Source: UBA5070 sp035913415 (lineage in GTDB: Bacteria > Fibrobacterota > Fibrobacteria > UBA5070). From it: a DNA stretch of 38,417 bases. The notes below the pieces were generated by a model. It was not told the origin of the DNA and searched no databases. It saw nothing but the letters and a program-made list of their open reading frames with translations. The stretch lies in NCBI GenBank assembly GCA_035913415.1, contig JAMIIV010000006.1, positions 1 to 38,417 on the forward strand. The letters are read 5' to 3'. A program made the position numbers and the translations under genes. Shown here in pieces: positions 8,233 through 16,131 of this stretch (position 1 is the stretch's first letter; each line of letters begins with the position of its first letter).

Positions 8233-9645
8233 TCAGCTCCGCGGCAGGTCGAACAGGCCCTGCCTGCGGATGACTTCGGCCACCTGCTCGGGGACCATCG
8301 ACTGCCAGACGGGATCGCCCTGCCGAATCCGCTCGAGGGCTTCGCGGCTGTGCACGCGCAGACAGGTTTCGTCGTGTTCGGCGAGCTGCTCGATGACCCC
8401 GCGCTGGAGGAAGTACTCGTAGAGGTGCTTGAGCGCTCCGGGGATCTCCAGGCTTCCCGTGGTGACCAGGGCGTCGCCGGAGGGATCGAGGAAGGGATAG
8501 ACGTACAGCTTGAGGTCGTTCTTGAACAGTCGTCCGAACGCCTCGAGGACGCCTCCGTCCAGGTTCTGGTAATACGATTCGTCGAACAGTTGCGCGAGGC
8601 TGTGGGCGCCCATCACGATGGCGATGCGGTTTTTCGTCCAGCGCGAGAGCCAGGCGCCCAGGCGGAAGTACTCGGCGAAGTCCGAGACCAGCACGGTGCG
8701 CCCGGTCGCGGCGATCATGTCGGCGCGGGAAAGGAAGTCGCGGGCGTCGATCCGGCCCGACCCCCCTTCGAGCAGGTTGTGGGTGGTGATCTCCATCACC
8801 TGGATCACGTCGTCGTCCTGGTGCCCCTCCTCGCGCCGGAGCTGGCGATGGGTGCTCTCCAGCATGTCCATGTTGACGGTGCACAATGGACGGAAACTGC
8901 CGCGCTCCAGCAGGATGGTCTTCTTGCGCAGCGCTTCCGACGGTTGCAGCACCTCGCCCTTGGCGGAGAACAGCGCGGCCTTCGAGAGACCCAGCTCGAC
9001 CAGCTTCAGGCTCATCACGCGGTTGTCGACGTGCCGGAACTCGATGCCGGAGAATTCGATCATGTCGACTTCGATGCGACTGGTCGACAATCCGTCCAGC
9101 AGGGATTCGACCACCTTCTCGGGTTCGTGCGAGAGGAAGAACGCGCCGTGCAGCAGGTTGACCCCCACGATGCCCAAAGCCTCCTGCTGGAGCACGGCGT
9201 CCGAGTCGAGCATGCGCACGTGGAGGATGATCCTGCTGGCCTCGTCGCGCGGATGGGCCTGGAACTGCACGCCCATCCATCCGTGCTGGTCGTTGGTCCC
9301 GTGGTAGTTGCGGGCGGCCACGGTGTCGGCGAAGGCGAAGAAGGATGTCGAGTCCCCGCGGGCGTCGCCCAGGCGGTCGAGGTTCAGGCGGAACTCGTAT
9401 TCGAGCATGGACTCCAGGCGGGGGCGCGCCACGTAGCGGTCGCATTTGCCGTAGATCGCGTCGGAGACGGTCATGTCGTAGGCCGAGATCGATTTCGAGA
9501 TCGTGCCCGCCGCCCCCCCCACGCGGAAGAACCATCGTGACACTTCCTGTCCGGCACCGATCTCGGCGAAGGTGCCGTAGCGGCGCGGGTCGAGGTTGAC
9601 CCGGAGGGCCTTCTGGTGGGTTCCAAGGGATTCGGAGGTAGGCAT
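8233..9645 (-). CDS. Conserved protein of unknown function (about 470 residues)
   Basis: Codes for 470 residues from ATG at 9645. There is no signal peptide or membrane segment, so it is probably cytoplasmic. Distinctive blocks include YGTFAEIGAGQEVSRWFF, SAYDMTVSDAIYG, TNDQHGWMGVQFQ, LGIVGVNLLHGAF, LERGSFRPLCTVNMDML, MEITTHNLLEG and GGVLEAFGRLFKNDLKLYVYP. From memory these match a conserved family seen in several phyla whose database names (TonB receptor, nicotinate-nucleotide adenylyltransferase) look like transferred errors: the sequence has no barrel features and no HxGH nucleotidyltransferase motif near the N-terminus. The gene is divergent from mraZ and shares its upstream region, including TGGG repeats 60-75 bp from its start. 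Confidence 0.85.
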   Translation of the reverse strand: MPTSESLGTHQKALRVNLDPRRYGTFAEIGAGQEVSRWFFRVGGAAGTISKSISAYDMTVSDAIYGKCDRYVARPRLESMLEYEFRLNLDRLGDARGDSTSFFAFADTVAARNYHGTNDQHGWMGVQFQAHPRDEASRIILHVRMLDSDAVLQQEALGIVGVNLLHGAFFLSHEPEKVVESLLDGLSTSRIEVDMIEFSGIEFRHVDNRVMSLKLVELGLSKAALFSAKGEVLQPSEALRKKTILLERGSFRPLCTVNMDMLESTHRQLRREEGHQDDDVIQVMEITTHNLLEGGSGRIDARDFLSRADMIAATGRTVLVSDFAEYFRLGAWLSRWTKNRIAIVMGAHSLAQLFDESYYQNLDGGVLEAFGRLFKNDLKLYVYPFLDPSGDALVTTGSLEIPGALKHLYEYFLQRGVIEQLAEHDETCLRVHSREALERIRQGDPVWQSMVPEQVAEVIRRQGLFDLPRS

Positions 9646-9703
9646 ATCTCGAATCTACGGCATCGGGGCCTTCCAGGCCAGGATGGAAGACCGCGGAAGG
9701 GCG

Positions 9704-9719
9704 ATGGGGAGAAATGGGG
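9704..9719. promoter_or_regulatory. MraZ-box-like pair TGGGG-N5-TGGGG near the divergent gene
   Basis: TGGGG at 9705 and 9715 are exactly one helical turn apart. The 15-mer ATGGGGAGAAATGGG (9704-9718) is repeated identically at 9923-9937 next to mraZ. E. coli MraZ binds TGGGN direct repeats with 10-bp spacing. This copy lies 60-75 bp upstream of the 9645 minus-strand start, so MraZ may also act on that gene (inference). Confidence 0.45.
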
Positions 9720-9822
9720 GGAGGCTGCGGAGGGGCTTCGGGGGTTTGGGGGCAGGCGTGGCATCATCGCGTTTTCCCGAATCGGTGCAACAATAAGCGT
9801 TTAAGTCGAATATGTGATGGAT

Positions 9823-9866
9823 AGAAGCGATTGATTCCACCACATATAGTGGAATCAATCGCTTCT
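9823..9866. repeat. Perfect 18-bp inverted repeat in the mraZ control region
   Basis: AGAAGCGATTGATTCCAC (9823-9840) and GTGGAATCAATCGCTTCT (9849-9866) are exact reverse complements around an 8-nt loop. A second small palindrome, TGAATTC-GGC-GAATTCA (9866-9882), abuts it. The sequence is AT-richer than the genes around it. It lies between divergent starts, where a terminator is not expected, and no T-run follows. It could be an operator, a transcript 5' structure or a small mobile repeat remnant. Confidence 0.75.
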
Positions 9867-9913
9867 GAATTCGGCGAATTCATTTCTTCCCGAGGGGGGT
9901 ATGCGGGGAGTAC

Positions 9914-9980
9914 TTGCGGTATATGGGGAGAAATGGGTTAGATTATGGGTAGCCGTGGGTAGAAGCGGTGGGTTATGGGG
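9914..9980 (+). promoter_or_regulatory. Candidate dcw promoter overlapped by a cluster of MraZ-box-like TGGG repeats
   Basis: TTGCGG (9914-9919) and TTAGAT (9938-9943) with an 18-nt spacer form a plausible sigma70-type promoter. TGGGK repeats begin at 9924, 9934, 9946, 9956, 9969 and 9976, with spacings of 10, 12, 10, 13 and 7. Two pairs show the 10-bp period known for MraZ. Repeats inside and just after the promoter fit autorepression of the operon by MraZ. The promoter elements themselves are only a visual match. Confidence 0.55.
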
Positions 9981-9991
9981 GATTTGTAGGC

Positions 9992-10468
9992 GTGTACACC
10001 GGATACAGCACAGTCGCGATCGATGCGAAGGGCAGGACCAACCTGCCCCGCGAGTTGCGGCGTGAGCTCCCGGTCGAGGCCGATGGCAAGGTCGTGGTGG
10101 TGCCCGGTGCGGGGCCCACGCTCCTGTGCTTCGACTATCCGTCCTTCCAGCGCACCGTCCAGGCCCTGCAAGCCCTGCCGCGCACCCCGGAACTGGCGAG
10201 GAACCTCCGTCGCATGACCACGCTCGCCGCCACCTCGGTGCTCGACGAGCAGAACCGGCTCACGCTTCCGCCGCGTCTGATGGAACTGGCCGGCCTCGGC
10301 ACCCGAGTGACCTTCGCCGGCGACGGCGACAAGATCCTGCTGATGACGCCCGAGCGCTTCGACGAGGAGATCGGCGGTCCCGCCACGGGTTCCGGATACG
10401 ACGACTTCGCCGAATGCCTGCAGGTGCCGCCGCCGGGTCCGATCCCGGCCCGGTCGGAGGCGTCGTGA
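9992..10468 (+). CDS. mraZ: Division/cell-wall cluster regulator MraZ
   Basis: DNA-binding protein of the AbrB-like fold that usually represses its own dcw operon; 158 residues. The GTG at 9992 gives an N-terminus of VYTGYSTVAIDAKGR, matching the family, with GGGGGA 9 nt upstream. Both MraZ half-domains are visible. The first ends in DAKGRTNLPRELRREL and the second carries SVLDEQNRLTLPPRLMELAGLG, each with the conserved D/E-x-x-x-R-x-x-(L/V)-P core. It heads the operon and overlaps the next gene by 4 nt (GTGA). TGGG repeats immediately upstream fit autoregulation. Confidence 0.95.
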   Translation: MYTGYSTVAIDAKGRTNLPRELRRELPVEADGKVVVVPGAGPTLLCFDYPSFQRTVQALQALPRTPELARNLRRMTTLAATSVLDEQNRLTLPPRLMELAGLGTRVTFAGDGDKILLMTPERFDEEIGGPATGSGYDDFAECLQVPPPGPIPARSEAS

Positions 10469-11703
10469 CCGAAGTCCTCGCGATTCCCCAGGACAGTCCC
10501 GACATCCGCCACGTCCCGGTCCTCGCATCCCGCATCGCGGATCTGCTGGCGCAGGACGGCCCCGGCAACTGGTTCGATTGCACGCTGGGCGACGGTGGCC
10601 ACTCCTCCGTCCTGCTCGCGCGCCTCTCGCCCGATGCCAGGCTGTTCGGCCTGGATCGCGATCCGCAGGCTCTGGCGGTCGCCACCGCGCGCCTGGGTGC
10701 GGATCGCCGCTTCCAGGCCGTGCACACGCGTTTTTCCGCCCTGGGCTCGTTGACGGAAACTGTCGGCGCTCGCGGGTTCCTCTTCGACTTCGGGGTCTCC
10801 AGCCGCCAGCTCGACGAAGATTCGCGCGGCTTCACGATCCGGCCGGGAGCCACCCTCGACCTCCGCATGGATCCCACCGCCCCTGGCGCGTTGGCCGAAC
10901 TCCTCGACACCATCGAAGAAGACGTGCTGGCCCGCGAGCTGACGGCCTTGGCCGATGTGGCCCGTTCCCGCACCGTCGCGCGCCACCTGAAGGCGCGCCG
11001 CGCCTCGGGAGCGACGCTGATGTCCGACGACCTCGAAGGCGCGATGCGCGAAGCCTTCCCCAAGGGAATGCGCGACCGCCCCCGCGAACTGGCGCGCCTG
11101 TCCATGGCCCTGCGCATGCTCGTCAACGACGAACTCGGCGAGATCCGCACGGCGCTCCCGGAGGCCTTCGCTCGATTGGCGCCCGGTGGCCGCCTGGCGG
11201 TGCTGACCTACCACTCCGTCGAGGATCGCCTCGCGAAGAATCTGTTGCGCCACCTCATCGGCGACGACCACGATGCCCCGCGCGACATCTACGGCAACCG
11301 CCCGGCGATGGCCGGGGAGTGGGTCGCCCGCTCCGAAGCGCCCGATGCCGCAGAGATCGCGGCCAATCCCAGGGCCCGCTCCGCGCGCCTGCGGGTGGTC
11401 GAGAAACGGCGCGGCTCCGTGGTGCTGGGTGTTCTGGTGGCGTTCATCGGGGTGACCGTGCTGGCCTCGGTCATGGTCGGTTGCGTCTGGCGCCAGACCC
11501 GCCACGTGGAGCTCGAGAAGACCTTCGACCAGGGCCGTCGCGAAGAGCGCCGTCTGCGCGACTCCGCCGAGCAGCTCGCGGCGCGGTTGTCTTCCTTGCG
11601 CCGCCCGGATGCCATCGAGGCCCGGGCTTCGGCTTGGGGCTGGTCGCGGCCCGCGCGCCAGTTCCGCCTGCCCGAGCCCGACACCGCAGCGGTGGCCCGA
11701 TGA
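10465..11703 (+). CDS. rsmH: RsmH-FtsL fusion: 16S rRNA m4C1402 methyltransferase joined to a division membrane protein
   Basis: One uninterrupted frame of 412 residues from a GTG overlapping the mraZ stop. Residues 1 to about 315 are RsmH (MraW), the SAM-dependent N4-methyltransferase of 16S rRNA C1402: SAM motif DCTLGDGGHS (from D38), DFGVSSRQLD, LDLRMDP, YHSVEDR, and the usual C-terminal block ANPRARSARLRVVEK. Where RsmH normally stops, the frame runs straight into a 24-residue hydrophobic helix (about 319-342), a charged coiled-coil-like segment (about 343-378) and an IEARASAWGW segment, which together are the layout of FtsL. FtsL is an N-in, single-pass protein, so the methyltransferase would sit on the cytoplasmic side. 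There is no stop or separate ftsL start with a ribosome site; an internal GTG at 11395 could still yield free FtsL. The ftsI start overlaps the stop (ATGA). Confidence 0.9.
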   Translation: MTEVLAIPQDSPDIRHVPVLASRIADLLAQDGPGNWFDCTLGDGGHSSVLLARLSPDARLFGLDRDPQALAVATARLGADRRFQAVHTRFSALGSLTETVGARGFLFDFGVSSRQLDEDSRGFTIRPGATLDLRMDPTAPGALAELLDTIEEDVLARELTALADVARSRTVARHLKARRASGATLMSDDLEGAMREAFPKGMRDRPRELARLSMALRMLVNDELGEIRTALPEAFARLAPGGRLAVLTYHSVEDRLAKNLLRHLIGDDHDAPRDIYGNRPAMAGEWVARSEAPDAAEIAANPRARSARLRVVEKRRGSVVLGVLVAFIGVTVLASVMVGCVWRQTRHVELEKTFDQGRREERRLRDSAEQLAARLSSLRRPDAIEARASAWGWSRPARQFRLPEPDTAAVAR

Positions 11704-13271
11704 ACGCCGGACGCCTTTCCCTGGTCCGCTGGGGCCTCGTGGGCTTCTTCGGCTTGATCGGCCTGCGACTGACCTGGATCCAGGTGTTCGAAGGCGCCAA
11801 CCTGCGCGAGGCGGCCCGTTCGCAGACCCGGCTCCGCCTGCTGCTGGACGCCCCGCGCGGCGAGGTCCTGGCCACGGACGGTTCCGTGCTGGCCGGCGAG
11901 AGCCCCGAAGGTGGCCGTGGTTGGCCTTGGGGCTCCATGGCGCTGCCCGTACTTGGACTGGTGGGGCGCGACGGCAACGGCCTCATGGGATTGGAATACC
12001 GCTTCGACGAGGTCCTGCGGGGGGTTCCTGGATGGAAGACCGCCCGCCGCACCGCGCGCGGCCAGGCATGGCCCGACTTCGACGACCAGGGCTCCCGGGC
12101 CCAGCCCGGAATGGGCGTGGTGACCACCTTGCGCCCCACGCTCCAGGGTGAGGTCGAAGCCGCCCTCGCGGAGGCGGTGCGTCGCCACGGAGCCGTGGGA
12201 GGCACGGTCGTCGTCATCGAGGCGCGTACCGGTGACATCGCCGCGATGGCCTCGCTTCCGGCGCCTGCCGAGCCCAAGGCCATGGCCCTGGGACGGGTAG
12301 AGGTCGGGGCGATCCACCGCACCTACGAACCCGGCTCGACCTTCAAAGCGTTCAGTCTGGCCGCGGCCCTCGAATCGGGGCGCCTGCACCTGACCGACCT
12401 GTTTCCGCTCGGACCTTCCTGGGACCCGGGTGACGGTCGTCCCATCCGCGACGCCCACCCCCTGCAGGGGATGCATTCGGCGCGTTCGTGCATCGAACAT
12501 TCCTCCAATGTCTGCTTCGCCCAGATCGCCAACCGGGCCGGAGCGGCGACCCTGTTCCGGACGGCACGCGACTTCGGATTCGGGACGCCGTCGGGTGTGG
12601 ATCTTCCCGGCGAGGAGTCGGGACTCCTCAAGACCGTCGACCAGTGGTCGGGCCGCACGCTCCCGACCATGGCGATTGGACAGGAAGTGACCGTGACCCC
12701 GCTGCAGATGGCCATGGCCTACGCGGCGCTGGCCAATGGCGGCGTGCTGATGCGGCCCCGCCTGGTGCGGGCCATCGTCTCGCCCGAAGGCGATACCGTC
12801 GAGCGCTTCGCGCCCCGCGCCGTCCGCCAGGCGGTGTCCACGGCCACCGCGGCGGCCGTGATGGACGCCTTGGTGGGAGTGGTCGACAGCGGCACGGGCG
12901 GGCTCGCGCGGGTTGCCGGCGTGGACGTCGGTGGCAAGACCGGCACGTCGCAGAAGGTCGATCCCCTGAACGGACGTTATTACCAGGACCGGTTCATGGC
13001 CTCCTTCGTGGGAATCCTCCCCCTGGCGGGATCGCCCCTGGTCTGCCTCGTGGTTCTCGACGACCCGTCCCAGAACGGACACACGGGAGGCATCGCCGCC
13101 GCACCTGCGTTCGGCCGCATCGCCCGGTTCGCCCTGCGCGATCCCTCCCTGCCCTGGGGGGATCGAGCTCCCGACGTCGCGGGTGCGCTGGCGCAGGCCG
13201 TGTCCGGATCGCGCGTCTCGCGCCCGGACAGCCTGGTGCGGGCCGTCGCCGCGGAGGAGAGTCCCGGATGA
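11700..13271 (+). CDS. ftsI: Septal peptidoglycan transpeptidase FtsI (PBP3, class B PBP)
   Basis: Codes for 523 residues. An N-terminal membrane anchor (about residues 9-27) is followed by the class B dimerisation region (RLLLDAPRGEVLATDG) and a transpeptidase domain with all three active-site motifs: S213-T-F-K, S268-S-N and K413-T-G-T. It crosslinks septal peptidoglycan and works as a pair with FtsW encoded four genes downstream. No PASTA domain is present, unlike many Gram-positive relatives. The segment between the anchor and the penicillin-binding domain is compact. The start ATG overlaps the stop of the RsmH-FtsL gene and the stop overlaps the murE start, both in ATGA form. Confidence 0.95.
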   Translation: MNAGRLSLVRWGLVGFFGLIGLRLTWIQVFEGANLREAARSQTRLRLLLDAPRGEVLATDGSVLAGESPEGGRGWPWGSMALPVLGLVGRDGNGLMGLEYRFDEVLRGVPGWKTARRTARGQAWPDFDDQGSRAQPGMGVVTTLRPTLQGEVEAALAEAVRRHGAVGGTVVVIEARTGDIAAMASLPAPAEPKAMALGRVEVGAIHRTYEPGSTFKAFSLAAALESGRLHLTDLFPLGPSWDPGDGRPIRDAHPLQGMHSARSCIEHSSNVCFAQIANRAGAATLFRTARDFGFGTPSGVDLPGEESGLLKTVDQWSGRTLPTMAIGQEVTVTPLQMAMAYAALANGGVLMRPRLVRAIVSPEGDTVERFAPRAVRQAVSTATAAAVMDALVGVVDSGTGGLARVAGVDVGGKTGTSQKVDPLNGRYYQDRFMASFVGILPLAGSPLVCLVVLDDPSQNGHTGGIAAAPAFGRIARFALRDPSLPWGDRAPDVAGALAQAVSGSRVSRPDSLVRAVAAEESPG

Positions 13272-14731
13272 GCGTCTTGGCCAACCTTCTGTTCCGCGCC
13301 GACATCACGGTGCAGGGTGCGGTGCCCCACGCCGCCGTGGCCCGTGTGGTCGTCGACTCCCGCGAAGCGGTTCCCGGCTCCCTCTTCTGCGCCGTGCGCG
13401 GCACGGTGCGCGACGGCAACGCGTTCGCCGACCAGGCTCTGGCGCAAGGGGCGGTGGCCGTCCTCACCGATCGTTCGGAATGTGGGGCCCTGCCCGGACG
13501 CATCCTGATCGAGAACGTCGGTGACGCCATCGGTCCGCTCTGCCGTGCCCTCCACGGGGAGCCCGACGAAGGTCTGCGCAGCTTCGCCGTGACGGGCACC
13601 AACGGCAAGACCACTTCGGTGTTCCTAGCCGAGGCCATGTACGCCGAAGCGGGTTTGGCTCCGGCGCTATCCTCGACCGTGCTGGTGCGCTACCCGGGTT
13701 GGGAGAGCCCTTCGGGCATGACCACCCCCGATGCCGTGCGTCTGTGGGAATGGATCCAACGCGCCCGCGGTGCCGGGGCCCGATCCCTGGCCGTCGAGGT
13801 CTCGTCCCACGCCCTCGACCAGGGGCGCATCGGCGGCCTGTCCGTCGATGCCGCTGTGTTCACGAACCTGACCCACGACCACCTCGACTACCACGGCGAC
13901 ATGGCCGCCTATTTCGCCGCCAAGAGCCGTCTCTTCACCCGCCATCTGAAGCCCTCGGGCGTGGCGGTCGTCAACGGAGACGATCCCCACGGGCTGGTCC
14001 TGGCCCACCAGTTGGGCGACCGGGCGCGCACCTTCGGATTCGAGGGCGGTGATCGCGACTGGATCATCGCAGGGTTCCACAACGGTCTCGACGGGATGTC
14101 CTTCCGGCTGCGCTCGCGCGCCGGGCACGGAATCGACCTGCGCAGCCCGCTGATGGGACGCGTGTTCGCCCAGAACCTGGCCGGGGTCGCCATCGCGATG
14201 CTCGAGACCGGGATTCCCGCCGACGCCGTCGTGGCGGCGGCGGCGCGCGTGACCGTGCCGGGGCGTTGCCAGCCGGTACGTCGCGGGGCCTTCCGTGGCA
14301 TCGTCGACTACGCCCACACCCCCGACGCCCTCCAGCGTCTCCTCGAGGGGCTGCGTCCGCTGGTGGCCGGAAAACTGGTCTGCGTCTTCGGCTGCGGCGG
14401 CGATCGCGATCGCACCAAGCGCCCCGTGATGGGCGGCATCGCCGAGCGCCACGCCGACCTGGCCGTACTGACCTCCGACAATCCCCGCACCGAGGATCCC
14501 GAATCCATCCTCGACCAGGTCGCCGCGGGCATGTCCGGCCACGCCCACCTGCGCGTGGCCGACCGTGCCGAGGCCATCCGCATGGCCGCCGAGCGGCTGG
14601 GCCCGGAGGATCTCCTGGTGGTGGCCGGCAAGGGGCACGAGGACTACCAGATCATCGGCGCCGAGAAACACCACTTCGACGACCGCGAAGTCCTCGGGGC
14701 GGCCTTGGCGGCCAGGGAGGAAAAGGCATGA
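13268..14731 (+). CDS. murE: UDP-MurNAc-L-Ala-D-Glu:meso-diaminopimelate ligase
   Basis: Cytoplasmic ATP-dependent ligase adding the third residue of the peptidoglycan stem peptide; 487 residues. The N-terminal UDP-substrate domain carries VDSREAVPGSLFCAVRG. The ATP-binding P-loop is TGTNGKTT (109-116), followed by the EVSSHALDQGR and NLTHDHLDYHGD blocks and the C-terminal GCGGDRDRTKRP motif. DNPR (404-407) is the signature associated with meso-diaminopimelate rather than lysine as substrate, so a Gram-negative-type DAP peptidoglycan is inferred. ATGA overlaps link it to ftsI and murF. Confidence 0.96.
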   Translation: MSVLANLLFRADITVQGAVPHAAVARVVVDSREAVPGSLFCAVRGTVRDGNAFADQALAQGAVAVLTDRSECGALPGRILIENVGDAIGPLCRALHGEPDEGLRSFAVTGTNGKTTSVFLAEAMYAEAGLAPALSSTVLVRYPGWESPSGMTTPDAVRLWEWIQRARGAGARSLAVEVSSHALDQGRIGGLSVDAAVFTNLTHDHLDYHGDMAAYFAAKSRLFTRHLKPSGVAVVNGDDPHGLVLAHQLGDRARTFGFEGGDRDWIIAGFHNGLDGMSFRLRSRAGHGIDLRSPLMGRVFAQNLAGVAIAMLETGIPADAVVAAAARVTVPGRCQPVRRGAFRGIVDYAHTPDALQRLLEGLRPLVAGKLVCVFGCGGDRDRTKRPVMGGIAERHADLAVLTSDNPRTEDPESILDQVAAGMSGHAHLRVADRAEAIRMAAERLGPEDLLVVAGKGHEDYQIIGAEKHHFDDREVLGAALAAREEKA

Positions 14732-16131
14732 CGACCTTGCGCTGGGGGGAGGTCCTGGACTTCCTCGAGACGGAATCCGTCGGCGGCAGGATTCGCCGCG
14801 ACCGCAAGGTCGGAATCTGCACGGACACCCGCGCCATCGGCGAGGGGGACGTGTTCTGGGTGCTCAAGGGTGAGCGCTTCGACGGACACGCGTTCGTCGA
14901 AGCCGCGTTCGGGAAGGGAGGGATCGCCGCCGTGGTCGATCGCAAATGGTTGGAACAGGGATTCGTCCCCTCGCGCGTCTACGTCCCGGTCGACGACACC
15001 GGAACGGCCTTCTTGAAGCTCGCCGGACGCCATGCCGCCCGCTTCCGCATCCCCCGTGTGGCGATCGCCGGATCCAACGGCAAGACCACCACCAAGGAGA
15101 TGGTCTCCCGCGTCATGTCCCTGAAAGGGGCATGCCACCGGACCCGGGCCAATCTCAACAACCAGGTGGGGGTTCCCACGACCCTCCTGGGAATCGACGG
15201 GACGCATCGCAGCGCCGTCGTCGAGATGGGCACCTCCTCGCCGGGCGAACTCGAGCCCCTCTCCCGGGCGGTCCAGCCCACCTGCGCCGTGTTGACCAAC
15301 ATCGGGCACGAGCACATGGAGTTCTTCAAGACCCTCGAGGCGGTCCGCGACGAGGAACTCAAGGTGACCGCGGGTCTGCGCACCGGCGGTGTGCTGGTGC
15401 TGAACGCCGACGATCCGTACCTCCAGCGCGTGCGGACCAATTCCCGGTTCCGGGTGCAGACCTACGGCATCCACAAGGGGCAGGTGCGCCCCGCCGAGTT
15501 GCGCTATGACGAAGACGGCTGCGCCTCGTTCCGCGTGGGTCGCACGGCCTTTCGCCTGGGCGTGCCCGGAGTCCACAACGTCTACAACGCCCTGGCCGCG
15601 ATCGCCGTGGGCATCACGCACCGCATCCCCAAGGGGCGCATCGCCGAAGCCCTGGCCTCTTTCCAGGCCGTGGAGGGGCGGATGAACGTCATTCGCGCCT
15701 CGGGGTTCCGCATCATCGACGACTGCTACAACGCGAACCCGCCCTCCGTCCGCTCGGCGCTGTCGATCGTCTCGGGGATGGCCTGCACCGGTCGCCGCAT
15801 CGCGGTGCTCGGCGACATGCTCGAGCTGGGCGACGAGAGCGCCGAGCTCCATCGCTCGATCGGCGCCTGGGCCGGCGAGATGGATGTCGATCGCCTGTGG
15901 TGCGTGGGCCCCCTCTCGCGGGACATCGCCTCGGAAGCCCGCCAGAAGGGCCTCTCCAAGTCTCGCGTCCGCCACTTCGCCGACAAGGCCGCCCTCGAGG
16001 CCGCATTGGTCGACGAAGTGGGCGAAGGCGACATCGTGCTCGTCAAGGCCTCCCACGGTCTCCGCCTGGACACCGTCGTGGCCCGCCTCAAGACTCTCGA
16101 AACCGTATCCCCCTCCGGAGATCGTCGATGA
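14728..16131 (+). CDS. murF: UDP-MurNAc-tripeptide:D-alanyl-D-alanine ligase
   Basis: Adds D-Ala-D-Ala to complete the UDP-MurNAc-pentapeptide; 467 residues from ATG at 14728 (GGAGG lies upstream within murE). Seen: the TDTRAIGEGDVFWVLKGERFDGH substrate-domain block, P-loop GSNGKTTT (115-122), RANLNNQVGVPTTLLG, the NIGHEHMEFF metal-site block, the PGVHNVYNALAA helix, and DDCYNANPPSVRSAL followed by VLGDMLELG, typical of MurF. The active-site residues appear intact. mraY, which usually follows, is missing. The next start overlaps this stop by ATGA. Confidence 0.96.
   Translation: MTTLRWGEVLDFLETESVGGRIRRDRKVGICTDTRAIGEGDVFWVLKGERFDGHAFVEAAFGKGGIAAVVDRKWLEQGFVPSRVYVPVDDTGTAFLKLAGRHAARFRIPRVAIAGSNGKTTTKEMVSRVMSLKGACHRTRANLNNQVGVPTTLLGIDGTHRSAVVEMGTSSPGELEPLSRAVQPTCAVLTNIGHEHMEFFKTLEAVRDEELKVTAGLRTGGVLVLNADDPYLQRVRTNSRFRVQTYGIHKGQVRPAELRYDEDGCASFRVGRTAFRLGVPGVHNVYNALAAIAVGITHRIPKGRIAEALASFQAVEGRMNVIRASGFRIIDDCYNANPPSVRSALSIVSGMACTGRRIAVLGDMLELGDESAELHRSIGAWAGEMDVDRLWCVGPLSRDIASEARQKGLSKSRVRHFADKAALEAALVDEVGEGDIVLVKASHGLRLDTVVARLKTLETVSPSGDRR

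Noticed and set aside
8233..9645. Naming this gene a TonB receptor or nicotinate-nucleotide adenylyltransferase
   Set aside because: No signal peptide, plug, barrel or HxGH motif is present in the sequence.
10126..11703. A longer rsmH start upstream inside mraZ
   Set aside because: The upstream frame is antiphase to the clear mraZ protein. GTG at 10465 overlaps the mraZ stop and gives the normal RsmH N-terminus.
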